Assembly: GCA_015680685.1 (NCBI GenBank)
Contig: MNCI01022125.1
Location: forward strand, 142,131-206,130
Direction of reading: 5' to 3'
Length of the DNA: 64,000 nt
Origin: Gnetum montanum
Taxonomy: Eukaryota > Streptophyta > Gnetopsida > Gnetales > Gnetaceae
The number at the start of each line of letters is the position of its first letter. Position 1 is the first letter of the stretch. This document shows, one piece after another, positions 9,640-21,042 of the stretch. The position numbers and the translations under genes were made by a program. Under the pieces are notes generated by a model. It did not search any database. It had not been told where the DNA came from and saw only the letters and a program-made list of their open reading frames with translations.

Positions 9640-12600
9640 ACACATACAGTTATGTTAACACATGCCATTACTGACTGGATCAAGGTTGGCCACCTTCCCA
9701 AGAAATTCTTTGATCCTGAAAGCCCTCTAATCTATCTCCAAATCATTGGGAATGAGCCATGCAAAGCTCTTCTGGATTCAGGTTCTAGAGTCAACTTAAT
9801 ATCACAAGAAATGTACAAAGGTTGGAACCTACCTCCATTAAAGAAGAGCAATATTCACCTAGAGCTGGCCGACCAGTCCATCACTATTCCCTTGGGACTA
9901 GTGGAGGACATTATCACCACTGTGTGTGGGTGGTTGTACCCAGTTGATTTCCTAGTGCTATAAGTGAATAATGGTAAAGGGGAGTTCCCAATAATAATGG
10001 GAAGGGCATGGCTAAGTACTATAGATGCACACCTAGGAATCCACAATCTTTCCCTAGAAATATCTAAGGAAAACACTTTTAAAAAAATCAAGAAGAAGAA
10101 GGTTCCATGCATCACATATAGTGATACAGGGTGCAATTGCGTGCAAAGATCATGGGTTGTGCAAAGTTTAGCATTGCCTACATGCAACCAGTGTGCACAA
10201 AACATTAACATACAAAAGTGCCTATATGCAGCAGCCACATGACAAGAAGACACCCAGTGGTTGATAGCTAATCAAAAGAACAACTCACTAATGTGCATGG
10301 AACTAACTGAGGAAACAACTTGCGCTTACATCGAAAGCATAAACACACTAGAGCAAGTCCACTGCCAACTTCCAAGTCTTAACCTTGAAAATATCAAATG
10401 GAGGAAGTTGGAAATTCCTGAAAAATTCAAACAAGAGCCCCTAGAATTGAAACCATTGCCCACCAGTTTGGAATATATGATTCTTAAAAATTGAAAACCA
10501 GTAATCATCAATGCAAGACTTGCTTCCAAACAAAAAGGAAGACTATTGAAGGTAATAAACAAGTGGTCAAAAGCCTTTGCCTGGTCATATCCTGAATTAA
10601 CTGAAATAGATCCTAGAATATGCCAGCATAGGATTTACACTGACCCCTCCATGAAACCTCGAAAACCACTGGAGAAGTAATTGAACCCAAAATTAAAGCA
10701 AGTAGTAAAAGAAGAAATAGAACAGCTTCTTAAGGCTGGGTTCATATATCCCATTGCTAATAGCGAATGGGTTAGTCCTCTAGTAATCGTACCTAAAAAG
10801 GGAGGCAAATGGAGGGTGTGCATAGATTTTAGGCTGATGAACATGGCAACATTTAAGGATCACTTTCCATTACCATTCATTAACCAAGTCTTAGACACTA
10901 TAATAGGGCATCGCTATTACAGTTTTCTGGATGGCTATAGCGAATACAACCAAATACAAATAGCCCCAAAAGACCAAGCCAAAACAATGTTCACCAGTCC
11001 TTGGGGAACGTTTGCATATAAAAAAATTCCTTTTAGCTTGTGTAATGCTCCTACCACATTTCAATGCCTAGTTCTAAGCATATTCCAACAATAGATAGGG
11101 AATGAAGTGGAAGTCTTTATGGATGACTTCTCCACCTATGGAACAGGTTTTGATCAAGCCTTGGACCAATTAGAGCAAGTGTTGAAAAGATGTGTGGAAA
11201 CCAATATAAGGCTCAACTGGTAGAAAAGCCATTTAATGGTCCAAGAAGGCATAATACTTGGGCATAAAGTTTCACATGCAGGAATAGAGGTAGACCCAGA
11301 TAAAATTAGGGTTATCCAAGGAATCACCGGTCAACCGGAAACTGTCAAAGACATTCGATCATTTCTTGGACACACTAGATACTATAGGAGATTCATTGAG
11401 AACTTCTCCAAGATTTCCAAATTGTTGGTAGAGCTAACAAAGAAGGAAATACCTTTTGAGTGGACCAGGGAATGTGAACAAGCATTCCAAACCCTGAAAC
11501 AAAAGCCAGTAGGAGCCGTCCATTTTACAAGCTCCTGACTGGTCCAAACCATTTCACATCATGACTGACGCGTCCAATTATGCCTTAGGAGCCGTACTTA
11601 CATAGTTAGATGACCAAAAATGCCCTTACTACATCCACTGTGCAAGTAGAAGTATCGCCAATGCACAACTTAACTACACAACTATAGAGAAAGAATTAAT
11701 GGCTGTAATGTTTGCACTGGATAAGTTTAGGCACTATGTGTTAGGTTACAAAGTGTTCATCCACATGGATCATAGTGCAATTCGGTTCCTCATGAAAAAG
11801 CCAACGATTAGCTGTCGTATTATACGATGGTTGGTAATCCTACAGGAGTTTGATTTAACGATGATCGATCAGAAAGGCACCAAGAACGTAGTTGCAGATC
11901 ATTTATCTCGGTTGCGTTGGGACAGCAAAGAGGATGAATATGTAATGTCTAATCATTTTCCTAATGAAGCCCTCTTTGCTAGTGTAGTGAATAACCAACG
12001 ACTCATGGAGACAAACTGGTATAGTAGCATTCTCACCTATCTCCTTACTCAACAAACACCACAGGAGCTGGACTTTAGGAAGAAACAAAGTTTCTTCACA
12101 GAGCTAAGTACTTCATGGAGATCAATGGACAACTTTACAAAGTTTGTCCTGATGGCTTGGTTCGATGGTGCGTACCCAAGGTAAACCAACTGAGAGTTCT
12201 CCAAGATGCTCATGAGGGCCCTTGTGGGGGTCATTATGCGGGGAGATGAACGACTATTAAGATCTTGCTTGCAGGATATTACTCACCAACAGTATTTTGG
12301 GATGCCCATTAATTTGTCCAATCTTGTAAGCACTGTCAACGTGATGGGGGAATGACTACTAAAATGGAGGATTCGCAACAATGGATTCAACTGTTAGAAC
12401 CCTTCGACATTTGGAGAATAGACTTTATGGGGCCCATTACACCAATGTCCAATGGAAAGGCTTACATTGTAGTTGTCATAGACTATTTAACAAAATGGGA
12501 TAAAGCAGTTGCTATTAAAGAATGCACATCATCTACAGCTGCATGCTTTTTGCAACAACAAATCATAAATAGGTTTGGTGTGCCACATGCACTTATTTCG

Positions 12601-13365
12601 GATAATGGAACACACTTCACAGGTGCAAATTTTTGAAAGTTAATGCAACGCTTAGGGGTTGAACATAAATTGACTACACCTTATTACCCCCAAGGTAACG
12701 GACAAGTTGAGGTTACAAACAAGGAGATCACTAAAATATTGACTAGGACAATTAACAAATATAGGTGAGATTGGAGCACTAAACTGAATGATACTCTTTG
12801 GGCATATCGCTCCACCTGGAAGCTCCCTATAGGCTACTCTCCCTATGAGTTAGTGTATGGAAAGCTTCCAATGCTTCCAATTCAAAATAAACTCCGTACA
12901 CTATCAACGGCTTGTGACCTCCACCTCGATCTTGATCTAGCACAAAAATAAAGGTTGGCAACTTTAAACGTGCTAGACAAAAATCGATTAGCTTCCCTGT
13001 CATCAAATGACTTGCACAAGGCATATAACAAGCAACGTCATGACTTGAAGATTCGAAAGGTTAAGTATCAACCAGGAGATAAGGTTCTCTACTAGAACCC
13101 CACACATGTGCCACAATGCACAAAATTTTAAACACTGTGGGAAGGACCTTACATTATTCATGCAACCTTTCCTTCAGGAGCCATGACCATATACAAACTT
13201 GAGAGCCCTGATAAGAGATTGTTAGTCAATGTGCAACAGACTAAATCCTTTCATGAATTTAGAATAGTCAATGCACATAATACCTCTGAGAAGGGACAAC
13301 CCTGCTCACTATTTCGAATCTCCTCCTTCCAACTCAGTCATGGGGGAGACAACCACCTCTGCTAA
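9640..13365 (+). pseudogene. A pol: protease, RT, RNase H, integrase
   Basis: Protease lies at 9652-10242, with ALLDSGSRVNLI (intact D-S-G) and IIMGRAWL. RT runs from about 10681: WRVCIDFRLMN, FLDGYSEYNQI and the active site FMDDFS at 11115-11132. RNase H follows (FHIMTDASNYALGAVL at about 11551, IEKELMAVMFALDKF at 11680-11730), then the integrase zinc-binding part (about 12215-12350), and the core with IDFMGP (about 12420), SDNGTHF (12598) and the Glu in QVEVTNKE (about 12708). The C-terminal part to 13365 includes VLY...LWEGPYIIHATF. A TAG at 11092-11094, a TAG at about 11221, other stops, and frameshifts near 11500 and 12105 disable it. Confidence 0.9.
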
Positions 13366-15066
13366 CCATTTGAGGCACTCAGTTCTTTTTTAAGTTTTTG
13401 TTTTACATATTTCTTTTACAAATTTCTTTAATTTTTCTTATTTTTTTTAACATAATTTATTCTTTCTCATTTCTTTGTGTGACTATTTGTTTTTTTCTAT
13501 TTTTTTTGTTTTTGTTTTTGTGTTTGTTTGTTGTTTTTGTTTTGTTAGATTCGTCACCTAATAAGTGCTCCTAATGGTGGTATGAATTGTATTATATTGA
13601 TTGCTAATGTTTGGTTTTTACCTTTGAGTTATAATGTTGATACTAAGGTATGGTTCTTTTGATATAATAGGCAATGAGTCCACGTCATCCATTCATCCAT
13701 GAATTTCTATAGTCTCTCTTGGCTTGGAACTGTATAGTCCCCTTCTTTAATAATAAAACTATTAATGAATTGGTGACTGGGAATTTCTCAAACTAAGGAA
13801 GGACTCAAGAACTAAAAAGGGTATGACTTCAAAGGGATTTGATGCATTTTTGCTAGCTATTCTCTTGGGTGCTTGGATGTTTTCTTCTTGAGTTTTCCTT
13901 ACCATTCTGACATTGCTCCATTATTGGGAATCTAAGCCAATAAAAATAAGTCTTTGCATGGTGTGGTTCTCATGCAAAAGCAAAAAACAAAAAAAAAACA
14001 GTGAAAATTCAAAGCACACCCCTTAAACAAAATAATCATCTGGGCTACAAGCATTGGTTATGGAACTAAATAGACATGTTTCCTCTAACTAAGGCCCTTT
14101 CTTACTTCCTACTTCTCCCTTTCTCGTTTTCCTCGGAATGGTGTTGACTCTTTGGCAGAAGCATTCTTGTTACTTCAAGTGGATAGATTAGCCAAGTGTA
14201 TTAATGCGAAGTCACTGGATGTGGATTGTTTGAGGCTGGATTTGGAATGAGATTTACTCAGTCACATTAACCATAAATACACAAGGGGCTATACACCACC
14301 TTGTTCTTGGGACTCCATTCCATTCTCTTCTCCCCATCATTCTTTCTCCATTTCCCACTTCATTATCGATTGTATCAGTAGTCTCTATTTTGGTTGATGC
14401 ATTGTTTTCTCTTTAGTAAATTCTTTTGGTTAAGTCTTTAACTCTTGCTTCCAAACAACATTTCCAGAGCCTATAGACTCTTTGAATGTGTGTTTGTCAG
14501 GGCATAAAGGGCATGAGCCTACTTTGGGGAGGACCCACTGGCATTCCTATTTGGTGCATCAGTTAACTTTTTTCCCTTAAACATTTCCGCAATCAACTTT
14601 TTTTGTTTGTTCTGTTTCAATCCCATCTTTGACATCCATTTTATTGACATTTCTGTTGTTGTTTTTTTCTCCATCTTTCTTATTCCTTATCTTTCTCCAT
14701 TCTATCGCTACTGAAGGATTGCTTTTAGTCATGGGGGCCCTGGTCCAAATTTTTCAATTTTTCCTAACCCCTACACCTTGGGTAGTCACCCGTGTTATAT
14801 CTCTAGAATCCGTATTGGCCATATGACAACTCAGCCAATGGACCTTACACCGAGGCAAGGTATCAACTGTATTCTAATTTACTTATCCTTGCTCATATGT
14901 GACTATGTTGTGTGTGCATATGGCAATCATACAGTAATGGGCTGGACCTAGAGGAAACACTCAGGATGGACTGGTGTTGGAATGGTTGTGCAAGGAACAA
15001 GATTGATGGCATGGCTATGGATGGACAATGGAAGGTGCAATCTTGGCATCGACAGCAACACATCTT

Positions 15067-15108
<42 letters not shown>

Positions 15109-15310
15109 AACTGTCAAATAAGGCTGGATGTCAATTGTGTATAGTGTTCACTCTTGTAGTCATGAACACTAATGTTGTCATGTATTGTAATGTTGATCCG
15201 TTCACATGTCATCCCATTCACCATTAGTTGACATTCAAGTCAATAATCCCATACTTTCCCAATATTTTATAAGGAACTCGAGGATGAGTTTTCATTTAGT
15301 CATGGGGGTA
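13366..15310 (+). other. A 3' non-coding region with polypurine tracts
   Basis: There is no env-like frame. It opens with T-rich sequence and holds PPT-like motifs AGTCATGGGGG at 13336-13346 and 14728-14738. The real PPT, AGTCATGGGGGTA, is at 15298-15310 against the LTR. A perfect 8-bp inverted repeat TTTGCATG/CATGCAAA with a 10-nt loop lies at 13953-13978. A block at about 14497-14548 (GAGCCTACTTTGGGGAGGAC inside it) is conserved in B and D. A CT microsatellite is at about 15072-15108. Confidence 0.75.
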
Positions 15311-16695
15311 TGATGAACCGCGATATTTTGTATGAGATATCACATCCACCACACGATATCACGTCCTACCTCACCTTCTATAAATAAGAGGCAGCGCCCT
15401 TGGTTCCAAAATAGTTAGATTTAGACCCTTAGCCAGATTCTTGCAATTTTATCATTCTAGAGTTAGAATTATTTCTGTGTACCCGCAATAGGAATTATAG
15501 AGTGAACAGATCTTTATTCAAGAAATTTTTACCTGAGCACAATTTTGTGTACGGCAATAAAGACAAAATTTATGATAAACCTTGCACCATACAAATTAAG
15601 AAAATTAGTAATTAATGATTATTTAACACTTTCCTAGTTAATTAATATCTCTCTCAACCTTCAACCTCCTTAGTTAAATACACTTAGTACGATCGCTTCA
15701 AGCATGCGTGTAGCACTTGGTAACCCAGTAACAATTAGCATTTGGTAATCCCAGTAGCATTGCATTGGTTCAAGATGTGTACAGCAAGTGGGAACGAATA
15801 CTGGTGTTAGGAACATTTAGAACTTAATTAATGAATAGTTAATGTAACTTAGCCACTTAGTTCTCTCTCCCTCTCCTTTATTAGCAAAACACATAAAAAA
15901 TACAAAAGCTATAAAAATCATATACCTCAAGCTTACTTAACCATACAACTGTGACAATACAAGTAAGTTTGGGAAGACAATGATTGATTAACCCTAAGTG
16001 TTCCATTAAGGCGCATAAGCATTTGGTCCTCGGAGTTCGAATAGATCATGCGTGAAACGTTCCATTATTTCTATGTGCCCGCAGTAGGAATTATAGAGTG
16101 AACAAATCTATATTCAAGCAATTTGTACCTAAGCACAATTTTGTGTACAGCAATAAAGATGAACGTTATGATAAACCTTGTAGCATACTAATTAAGCTAA
16201 TTAGTAATTAATGATTATTTAACACTTTCCTAGTTAATTAATATCTCTCTCAACCATCAACCTCCTTAGTTAAATACACTTAGTATGACCACTTCAAGCA
16301 TGCGTGTAGCGCTTGGTAACCCAGTAATGATTAGCGTTTGGTAATCCCAGTAGCATTGCATTGGTTCAAGATGTGTACAGCAAGTGGGAATGAATACTGG
16401 TGTTAGGAACATTTAGAACTTAATTAATGAATAGTTAATGTAAGTTATCCACTTAGTTCTCTCTCCCTCTCTTGTATTAGCAAAAGACATAAAAAATACA
16501 AAAGCTATAAAAATTATATACCTCAACTTAACCATAAAACTGTGACAATACAAGTAAGTTTGGGAAGACAATGATTGATTAACCCTAAGTGTTCCATTAA
16601 GGCGCATAAGCACTTGGTCATCGGAGTTCGACTAGATCATGCATGAAACGTTCATATTTGTATGGTTGAGTGTAGGGGTACCTCACCACTCATTA
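15311..16695 (+). repeat. A 3' LTR with internal 596-bp tandem duplication
   Basis: It starts TGATGAACCGCG and ends TCATTA. The stretch from 15468 (ATTATTTCTGTGT) repeats from 16064 (ATTATTTCTATGT) with an offset of 596 bp, so R and U5 are present twice, each with its own AATAAA. The GATATC block at 15321-15365 is shorter than in the 5' LTR. Confidence 0.9.
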
Positions 16696-16700
16696 GTTAC

Positions 16701-17439
16701 TAACACTCATCATCCCAAATTAGGTTTGGATGTTGTTCATAAGTGTTATTTGCTCTAATTCCACAACTTTAGACATTACACCTTGTATTTCTGTTATGTT
16801 GGAATTAGATTTGATGGCATAAGCAAAGAATGGATCGATGGTGGAGAGATAAAAGTTGAGTATACCATCAGGTTATGGTCGCGTCTCATTTGGCACGTAG
16901 GCAAGTTGATGAAGAAACCTAAGGTTATAATCCCTAACATTTTTCCCATGCAACTTTTTTAAGCTAGTGAAGTTACTTGATGCAATAGCGGGGCTTGTGA
17001 ATTTGTCAAAATGATTCAAAAACTTATTTTTGAACTCTTTCCATGTGTTAATAGAGGTGTCAGAAAGCCTTAAGAACCATTGGGTTGCTTTGGTCCTAAA
17101 TGTTGTTACAAACACCCTACATGCTACATCATTATGTACAATGTTGTGGATCCCTAGTAAGATTTCAAAACATTGTATGTGTTGGTGGGCATCATTCGTA
17201 GGGGTTGTAGGATCGAAAAATAGATTTATATTCTAAAGGGATTTTGGTATGTCATGGTAGTCATTAAAGTTAAAAGGATTTCTTACCAAGGGAGCTGAGG
17301 GTTGATGGACTACCATCCTAGTCTGAGATTACTTAGGAATTAAACTTGGAAAAAGTGAAGCTCGTTGCCTTTTCAAAGCAAAGAGATGGGTGATTGGGTG
17401 GTTTAGTTCAAGGATGAGTGATTCTTGTTGTGGGGGCAT
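16701..17439 (-). pseudogene. T1 gag, N-terminal part
   Basis: The frame begins with ATG at 17439 (minus strand), shortly after the PBS. It is open only in pieces. Segment 17115-16873 shows a Retrotrans_gag-type signature (KATQWFLRLSDTSINTWKEFKNKFLNHF). Stops occur at several positions, and the frame is broken by insertion A at 16700. The remainder continues at 6840. Confidence 0.8.
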
Positions 17440-17555
17440 GTTAATAAAACAAGAATTTTAAATTATAAATGTTAAAAAATAAAATATAAAATTAAGTACA
17501 AGAGATAAATATTGGAGAATAAAATGCTTTTTTAAAAAAAAAGGTAGGACAAGGG

Positions 17556-17571
17556 CCTCCTTCTAGCACCA
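17556..17571 (-). promoter_or_regulatory. T1 primer-binding site
   Basis: On the minus strand it reads TGGTGCTAGAAGGAGG, five bases from the 5' LTR. T2 has TGGCGCTAGAAGGAGG in the same place. The tRNA partner is not assigned here; the near-identity in two independent elements supports the call. Confidence 0.75.
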
Positions 17572-17576
17572 AAAGG

Positions 17577-19146
17577 TGTTGATGCGTAAATTTTGGACAC
17601 ACTGACATCTGTGAAAACTTGTTTTAGGAGATTATCACTCAGGACACCTCCTGTATAGGTACGAAAACTAGAGAATAGTCTCAGCTAGAAAGGGCTAGGA
17701 GGGTTCTATTATATTTAAAAAAATAAAAAAAAACATAGTAAAATAACTAAAATTAAAATTAAACATTTCTGCAATTTTTCTTTCTTTTACAAAAAGTAAA
17801 AAATACAAAAGGAAAATTAAAATTAAATTAAAATTTATCTGGTCCCACTAGTGCTTGACCACCGTCATACTATGATGTTGCTACTAAAGCGCATCAGCTG
17901 CAACTATCTGGCGCTACCGTGAGTTGTTGCTACCTATTGCTTGCCTAGCTACTCCAGGATCTGATGATTTGAAAGCCACAATCGAAGATCTGATGATTTG
18001 AAAGCCACAATCCAAGATCTGCCTGCCCTGCGTCACCTTTGGCCACCCACCTGTGGTACTCACATCTATCACTATTGACGTTCTGGTGCACGCTATTCAT
18101 AGTCTACAGCGGCTGAAAAACGTGATGCATGTCTTGCTAAAAAAATGTCTTTCTCTTACAATAGCTGTTTTAGGAATTATATCTGCAGACAATCTGAATC
18201 TCGCTTTTTTGCCCAATTCAAAAGAACATTAATCCAGCAGCCAATGACCCTGGTTCCTTCAACTGTTTCTTCTGCTCCCCATTTCTCCCTAACAAAACCC
18301 TATTTTATGGAGATTCCTGGACATTTATCTCCCCTCACAAGCTGATGACACGATGATTATTTTATATACAACTGGCTAACGGTTACACATGTATTTTGTT
18401 TTTTTTATTTTATTTTATTTATTTTTTATTTTTATGTAATGCGTTTTTCTTTTCTTTTTTTTTTACAAAATTCAAGATTCTTTGGATTCCCTTAAAAATA
18501 AGTAAATAATCAGTTACAAGTTTTAATGTAAGCAAATTTTAACCTTAAAATACTTGTTCAAAACATGCATCATATACAGCAAACCAAGCTTGAAATACGA
18601 ATATAACTTGAAAATCACTGTTTTACATGTGTAAATCAGCTTGAGCTGAAGTTTCAAACAAGATGTGACAAGCTGGAGAATAAAATCAAAGTTAAAAAAA
18701 ATAGAACCCATAAAACCATCCTTGAAAACAAACCATTAGCAGTAGAACAGGGACCATCATTGCTGCAATGCTAACCGCTCTTACTTTGCTTTGGAGAAGA
18801 TGCTGCTAATTTAGATTCTAGGTTATTTTTCTTACTATCCTCAGCAATAGTATGAGGATATGTTTTTGGGAACTAATATATTACTGCTTCTAATGCACGA
18901 CAATAAAAAAAACCTCAGGTTGAAATAAGAATCCTTAACATGAGTGATTATCAATATCAACCTATCGTAGTCAACATCATCTTCCACTGATACAGAATAA
19001 TGTTGTTCCATGTTTACTAGAGCTTCTAAATCCAAACAGTACCTACTTTAGCAGGACCATGATTCAATCCACTAGCCAGGAGATTCACAATCATGATATT
19101 GTTGATAATGGCCCCATGCTTAGCATAGGTGAGGTTGACCTCAATA
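17577..19146 (-). repeat. T1 5' LTR
   Basis: The plus-strand ends are TGTTGATG at 17577 and CTCAATA at 19140-19146 (CTCAACA in the left copy), giving TGTTGA/TCAACA-type inverted ends. Length is about 1570 bp. It contains a 29-bp unit repeated twice (17958-18015) and a T-rich stretch at about 18390-18470. No long open frame supports a gene. Confidence 0.8.
17958..18015. repeat. 29-bp tandem repeat, two units
   Basis: Two adjacent units start GATCTGATGATTTGAAAGCC at 17958 and 17987, and a third GATCTG follows at 18016. It is a small local duplication within T1's LTR. Confidence 0.85.
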
Positions 19147-19715
19147 GGCACTAACCAAGCATGAAAACATAAATAAATTTGGCATGCAATCCTTAAATAC
19201 TTTAACCCTACACCAAAGATGGTATGGTTATAGGTGTAATTGAACCATTCTTGAACAATGAAATCCAATACAACCTCAAATCTCTCAACAATTCATGCTC
19301 ACTTCATGCACATATGTAAGAAAGAAAAACACCACTAAAAACCTCTCTAATTATGCATGTAACATGAAAATATATATAATATACATAAGATTGGGCTCAT
19401 AAATATACAAGCCAAAGATCTATGGAAGTACTAAGCCTTATATGTATACCAAAAACCATACAACACTTAGTAATGGATGAACAATATAAGGTCTATGATC
19501 CCTTATAATTCTTATGTCAACATAGTTGTGCTTTAATCCCTTGAAAATTCTGTGCTCTTAGAAAAAATTTATGATTATAAACAATATTTTTTGCTAAAAA
19601 TTTTATGTCAACATGATTGTGATTTCTTGCCATATACTATTTTACTCCTAGAGATGCTACATTGTATGATCCTATACAGCTATCTTTTGATAATCCTTTT
19701 CAGTTCTTAGGTAAA
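19147..19715. other. Unassigned flank between T1 and the LINE remnant
   Basis: A/T-rich sequence with no supported gene. It is the presumed target DNA right of T1. I see no terminal repeats or RNA gene here. Confidence 0.4.
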
Positions 19716-20022
19716 GATATTGTAGAATTTACAGCAAAAGGCTTAATATTTTTTTGTGGATATTTTAATGTAAGGATAGGTTCATAGTACATAAAAATTA
19801 TTCAGTGGCAACATAATGTTGATAGTTTAGAAATTGTTGAAGATCACAACTAGACTCAGTATTCTACAAATGGCACTTTTACTAAGATCACTCAAAAACT
19901 ATTAGAATGGACAAAAATTTTTAATCTTCTGATTTGTAATGAACTTGCTAGATTTCCTAAATCTTCATCTTTATAATCTTCATATCTTAATAGATGATGG
20001 ATAGAAGATGATAAAGAGCTTA
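19716..20022 (+). pseudogene. LINE endonuclease (EEP) fragment
   Basis: One frame from 19716 reads through about 87 codons with only two stops and carries FFCGYFNVRIGS near 19755. That resembles the GDFNARIG-type motif of LINE apurinic-like endonucleases, where the first Asp is Tyr here. Farther on, FNLLICNE and ARFPKSSSL match the usual spacing to the next conserved block. Element B truncates it on the right, and no LINE RT is visible nearby. Identification rests on the motif pattern only. Confidence 0.55.
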
Positions 20023-20027
20023 ACAAT

Positions 20028-20872
20028 TAATAAATCATGTTTTTCATACACTCCGATATTGGGGTGGCCGTGATATCAGGTACGTGATATCATGGCCCAA
20101 GATGCGATATCGTGCATTCGATATCACAGGGTTACTCCTGGGTCTATAAATATAGCACCTAGGTGCACAATTGAGAGTAGTTTTTTTTGGTAGTCAAGAA
20201 TCAAAACTCTTGTAGTTTGTCCATGTGAGAGTTAGAATATTTTCCAAGTGCCTGTACTAGGAGGTCTAAGTGATCAAATCTTTCTTCAAGCATTGAATGT
20301 ACCTAAACACACCATTATGTTGGCAATAAAGACGAGCTCTTCAATTCACCTTGCAACACTTGAGACTTTCTTTCTTATGCATTATTTCATGCAATTTACA
20401 TTAATGTTATTCATGTAGTAATTAATTGTGATTCATTAAGCAATTGATTCAAATACATAAACATGACCCCTTCGAACATATGTGTGACACTTGGTAGCTC
20501 AAAAACGGTTAGCATTTGAAAACCCAGCACTATTTATGCAAAGTTTAGGATGTGTCCAGGAAGTGAGAATGGTTACTTATGTTAGGCTAGATTAGACCAT
20601 CGTTTACTTGGCATTTAATTACTCTTACTTTCATTCTTGTTCTAGGTAAGTAAGTTGATAAAACACAAAATAATAAAAATCTTACGCCTTAGTCACACTT
20701 AACCATACAATTACATTTCACAAGTGGAATTGGGAAGACAACGAATGGACAATACACATGCAATGTTTAGCTCCAGCATACTTGGTAATTAAAGTCTATA
20801 GAAATTGACCGAATCCCATGAGGACGCTTATGATTCATATGGTTGGACATAAGGGTACCTCATTGCTCATCA
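20028..20872 (+). repeat. B 5' LTR
   Basis: 845 bp. A GATATC cluster (about 20057-20128) is followed by TATAAATA at 20145-20152 and an AATAAA at about 20325 in R. U5 ends AAGGGTACC...CTCATCA at 20872. The R-U5 body is alignable with A and D but more diverged. Confidence 0.85.
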
Positions 20873-20892
20873 TTGGCATCATTGCCAAGGAC
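20873..20892 (+). promoter_or_regulatory. B primer-binding site (tRNA-Asp type)
   Basis: TTGGCATCATTGCCAAGGAC directly abuts the LTR. It differs from the D site (44669) by a few transitions. Confidence 0.75.
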
Positions 20893-21042
20893 TTTAGTTC
20901 TATGTGTGCTATCTAAACTGAGTGAACATGAGTAACCTCATTGTTTGAACCCTAAGAGTCAAATCTTCTAAAAATAAAAATTACAATTATAATTAAATTA
21001 AACCTTAATTGCACATTACCTATAAGTCCATTAACATAAAAT

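Larger units (their letters stand above)
6841..16695 (+). mobile_element. A: Athila-like Ty3/gypsy LTR retrotransposon inserted in T1
   Basis: The element starts TGATGA at 6841 and ends TCATTA at 16695, with a perfect 5-bp target duplication GTTAC (6836-6840 and 16696-16700). The 5' LTR is 808 bp. The 3' LTR is 1385 bp because of an internal 596-bp duplication. A PBS resembling tRNA-Asp primers follows the 5' LTR, and a purine tract CATGGGGGTA precedes the 3' LTR. Order is gag, PR, RT, RH, INT, then about 1.9 kb of non-coding sequence where Athila elements may carry an env-like frame. The RT motif FMDDFS and the PBS favour the Athila lineage. Stops and at least two frameshifts make it defective. 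Confidence 0.9.
1..19146 (-). mobile_element. T1: Tat-like Ty3/gypsy LTR retrotransposon, minus strand, left end outside the window
   Basis: The segment 1-281 is repeated at about 18866-19146 in the same orientation, roughly 90% alike by eye, and the two copies bracket a minus-strand gag-pol. Read on the minus strand, the LTR starts TGTTGAGG and ends at TGTTGATG (plus strand, 17577). A purine tract lies beside the left LTR and a primer-binding site beside the right one. Domain order on the minus strand is gag, protease, archaeal-type RNase H, RT, gypsy RNase H, integrase. A second RNase H places it in or near the Tat group, but its position before RT is unusual. Element A (6841-16695) is inserted in its gag. 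The right target flank would begin GGCAC at 19147; the left flank lies outside the window, so the TSD cannot be checked. Confidence 0.85.

Noticed and set aside
14893-15227. Overlapping frames with Ser/Leu or Arg/Glu runs
   Set aside because: They are read through a CT microsatellite in A's non-coding 3' region.
13366-15310. Env-like gene downstream of A pol, as in some Athila elements
   Set aside because: No frame longer than about 80 codons, and no signal or transmembrane pattern conserved among A, B and D.
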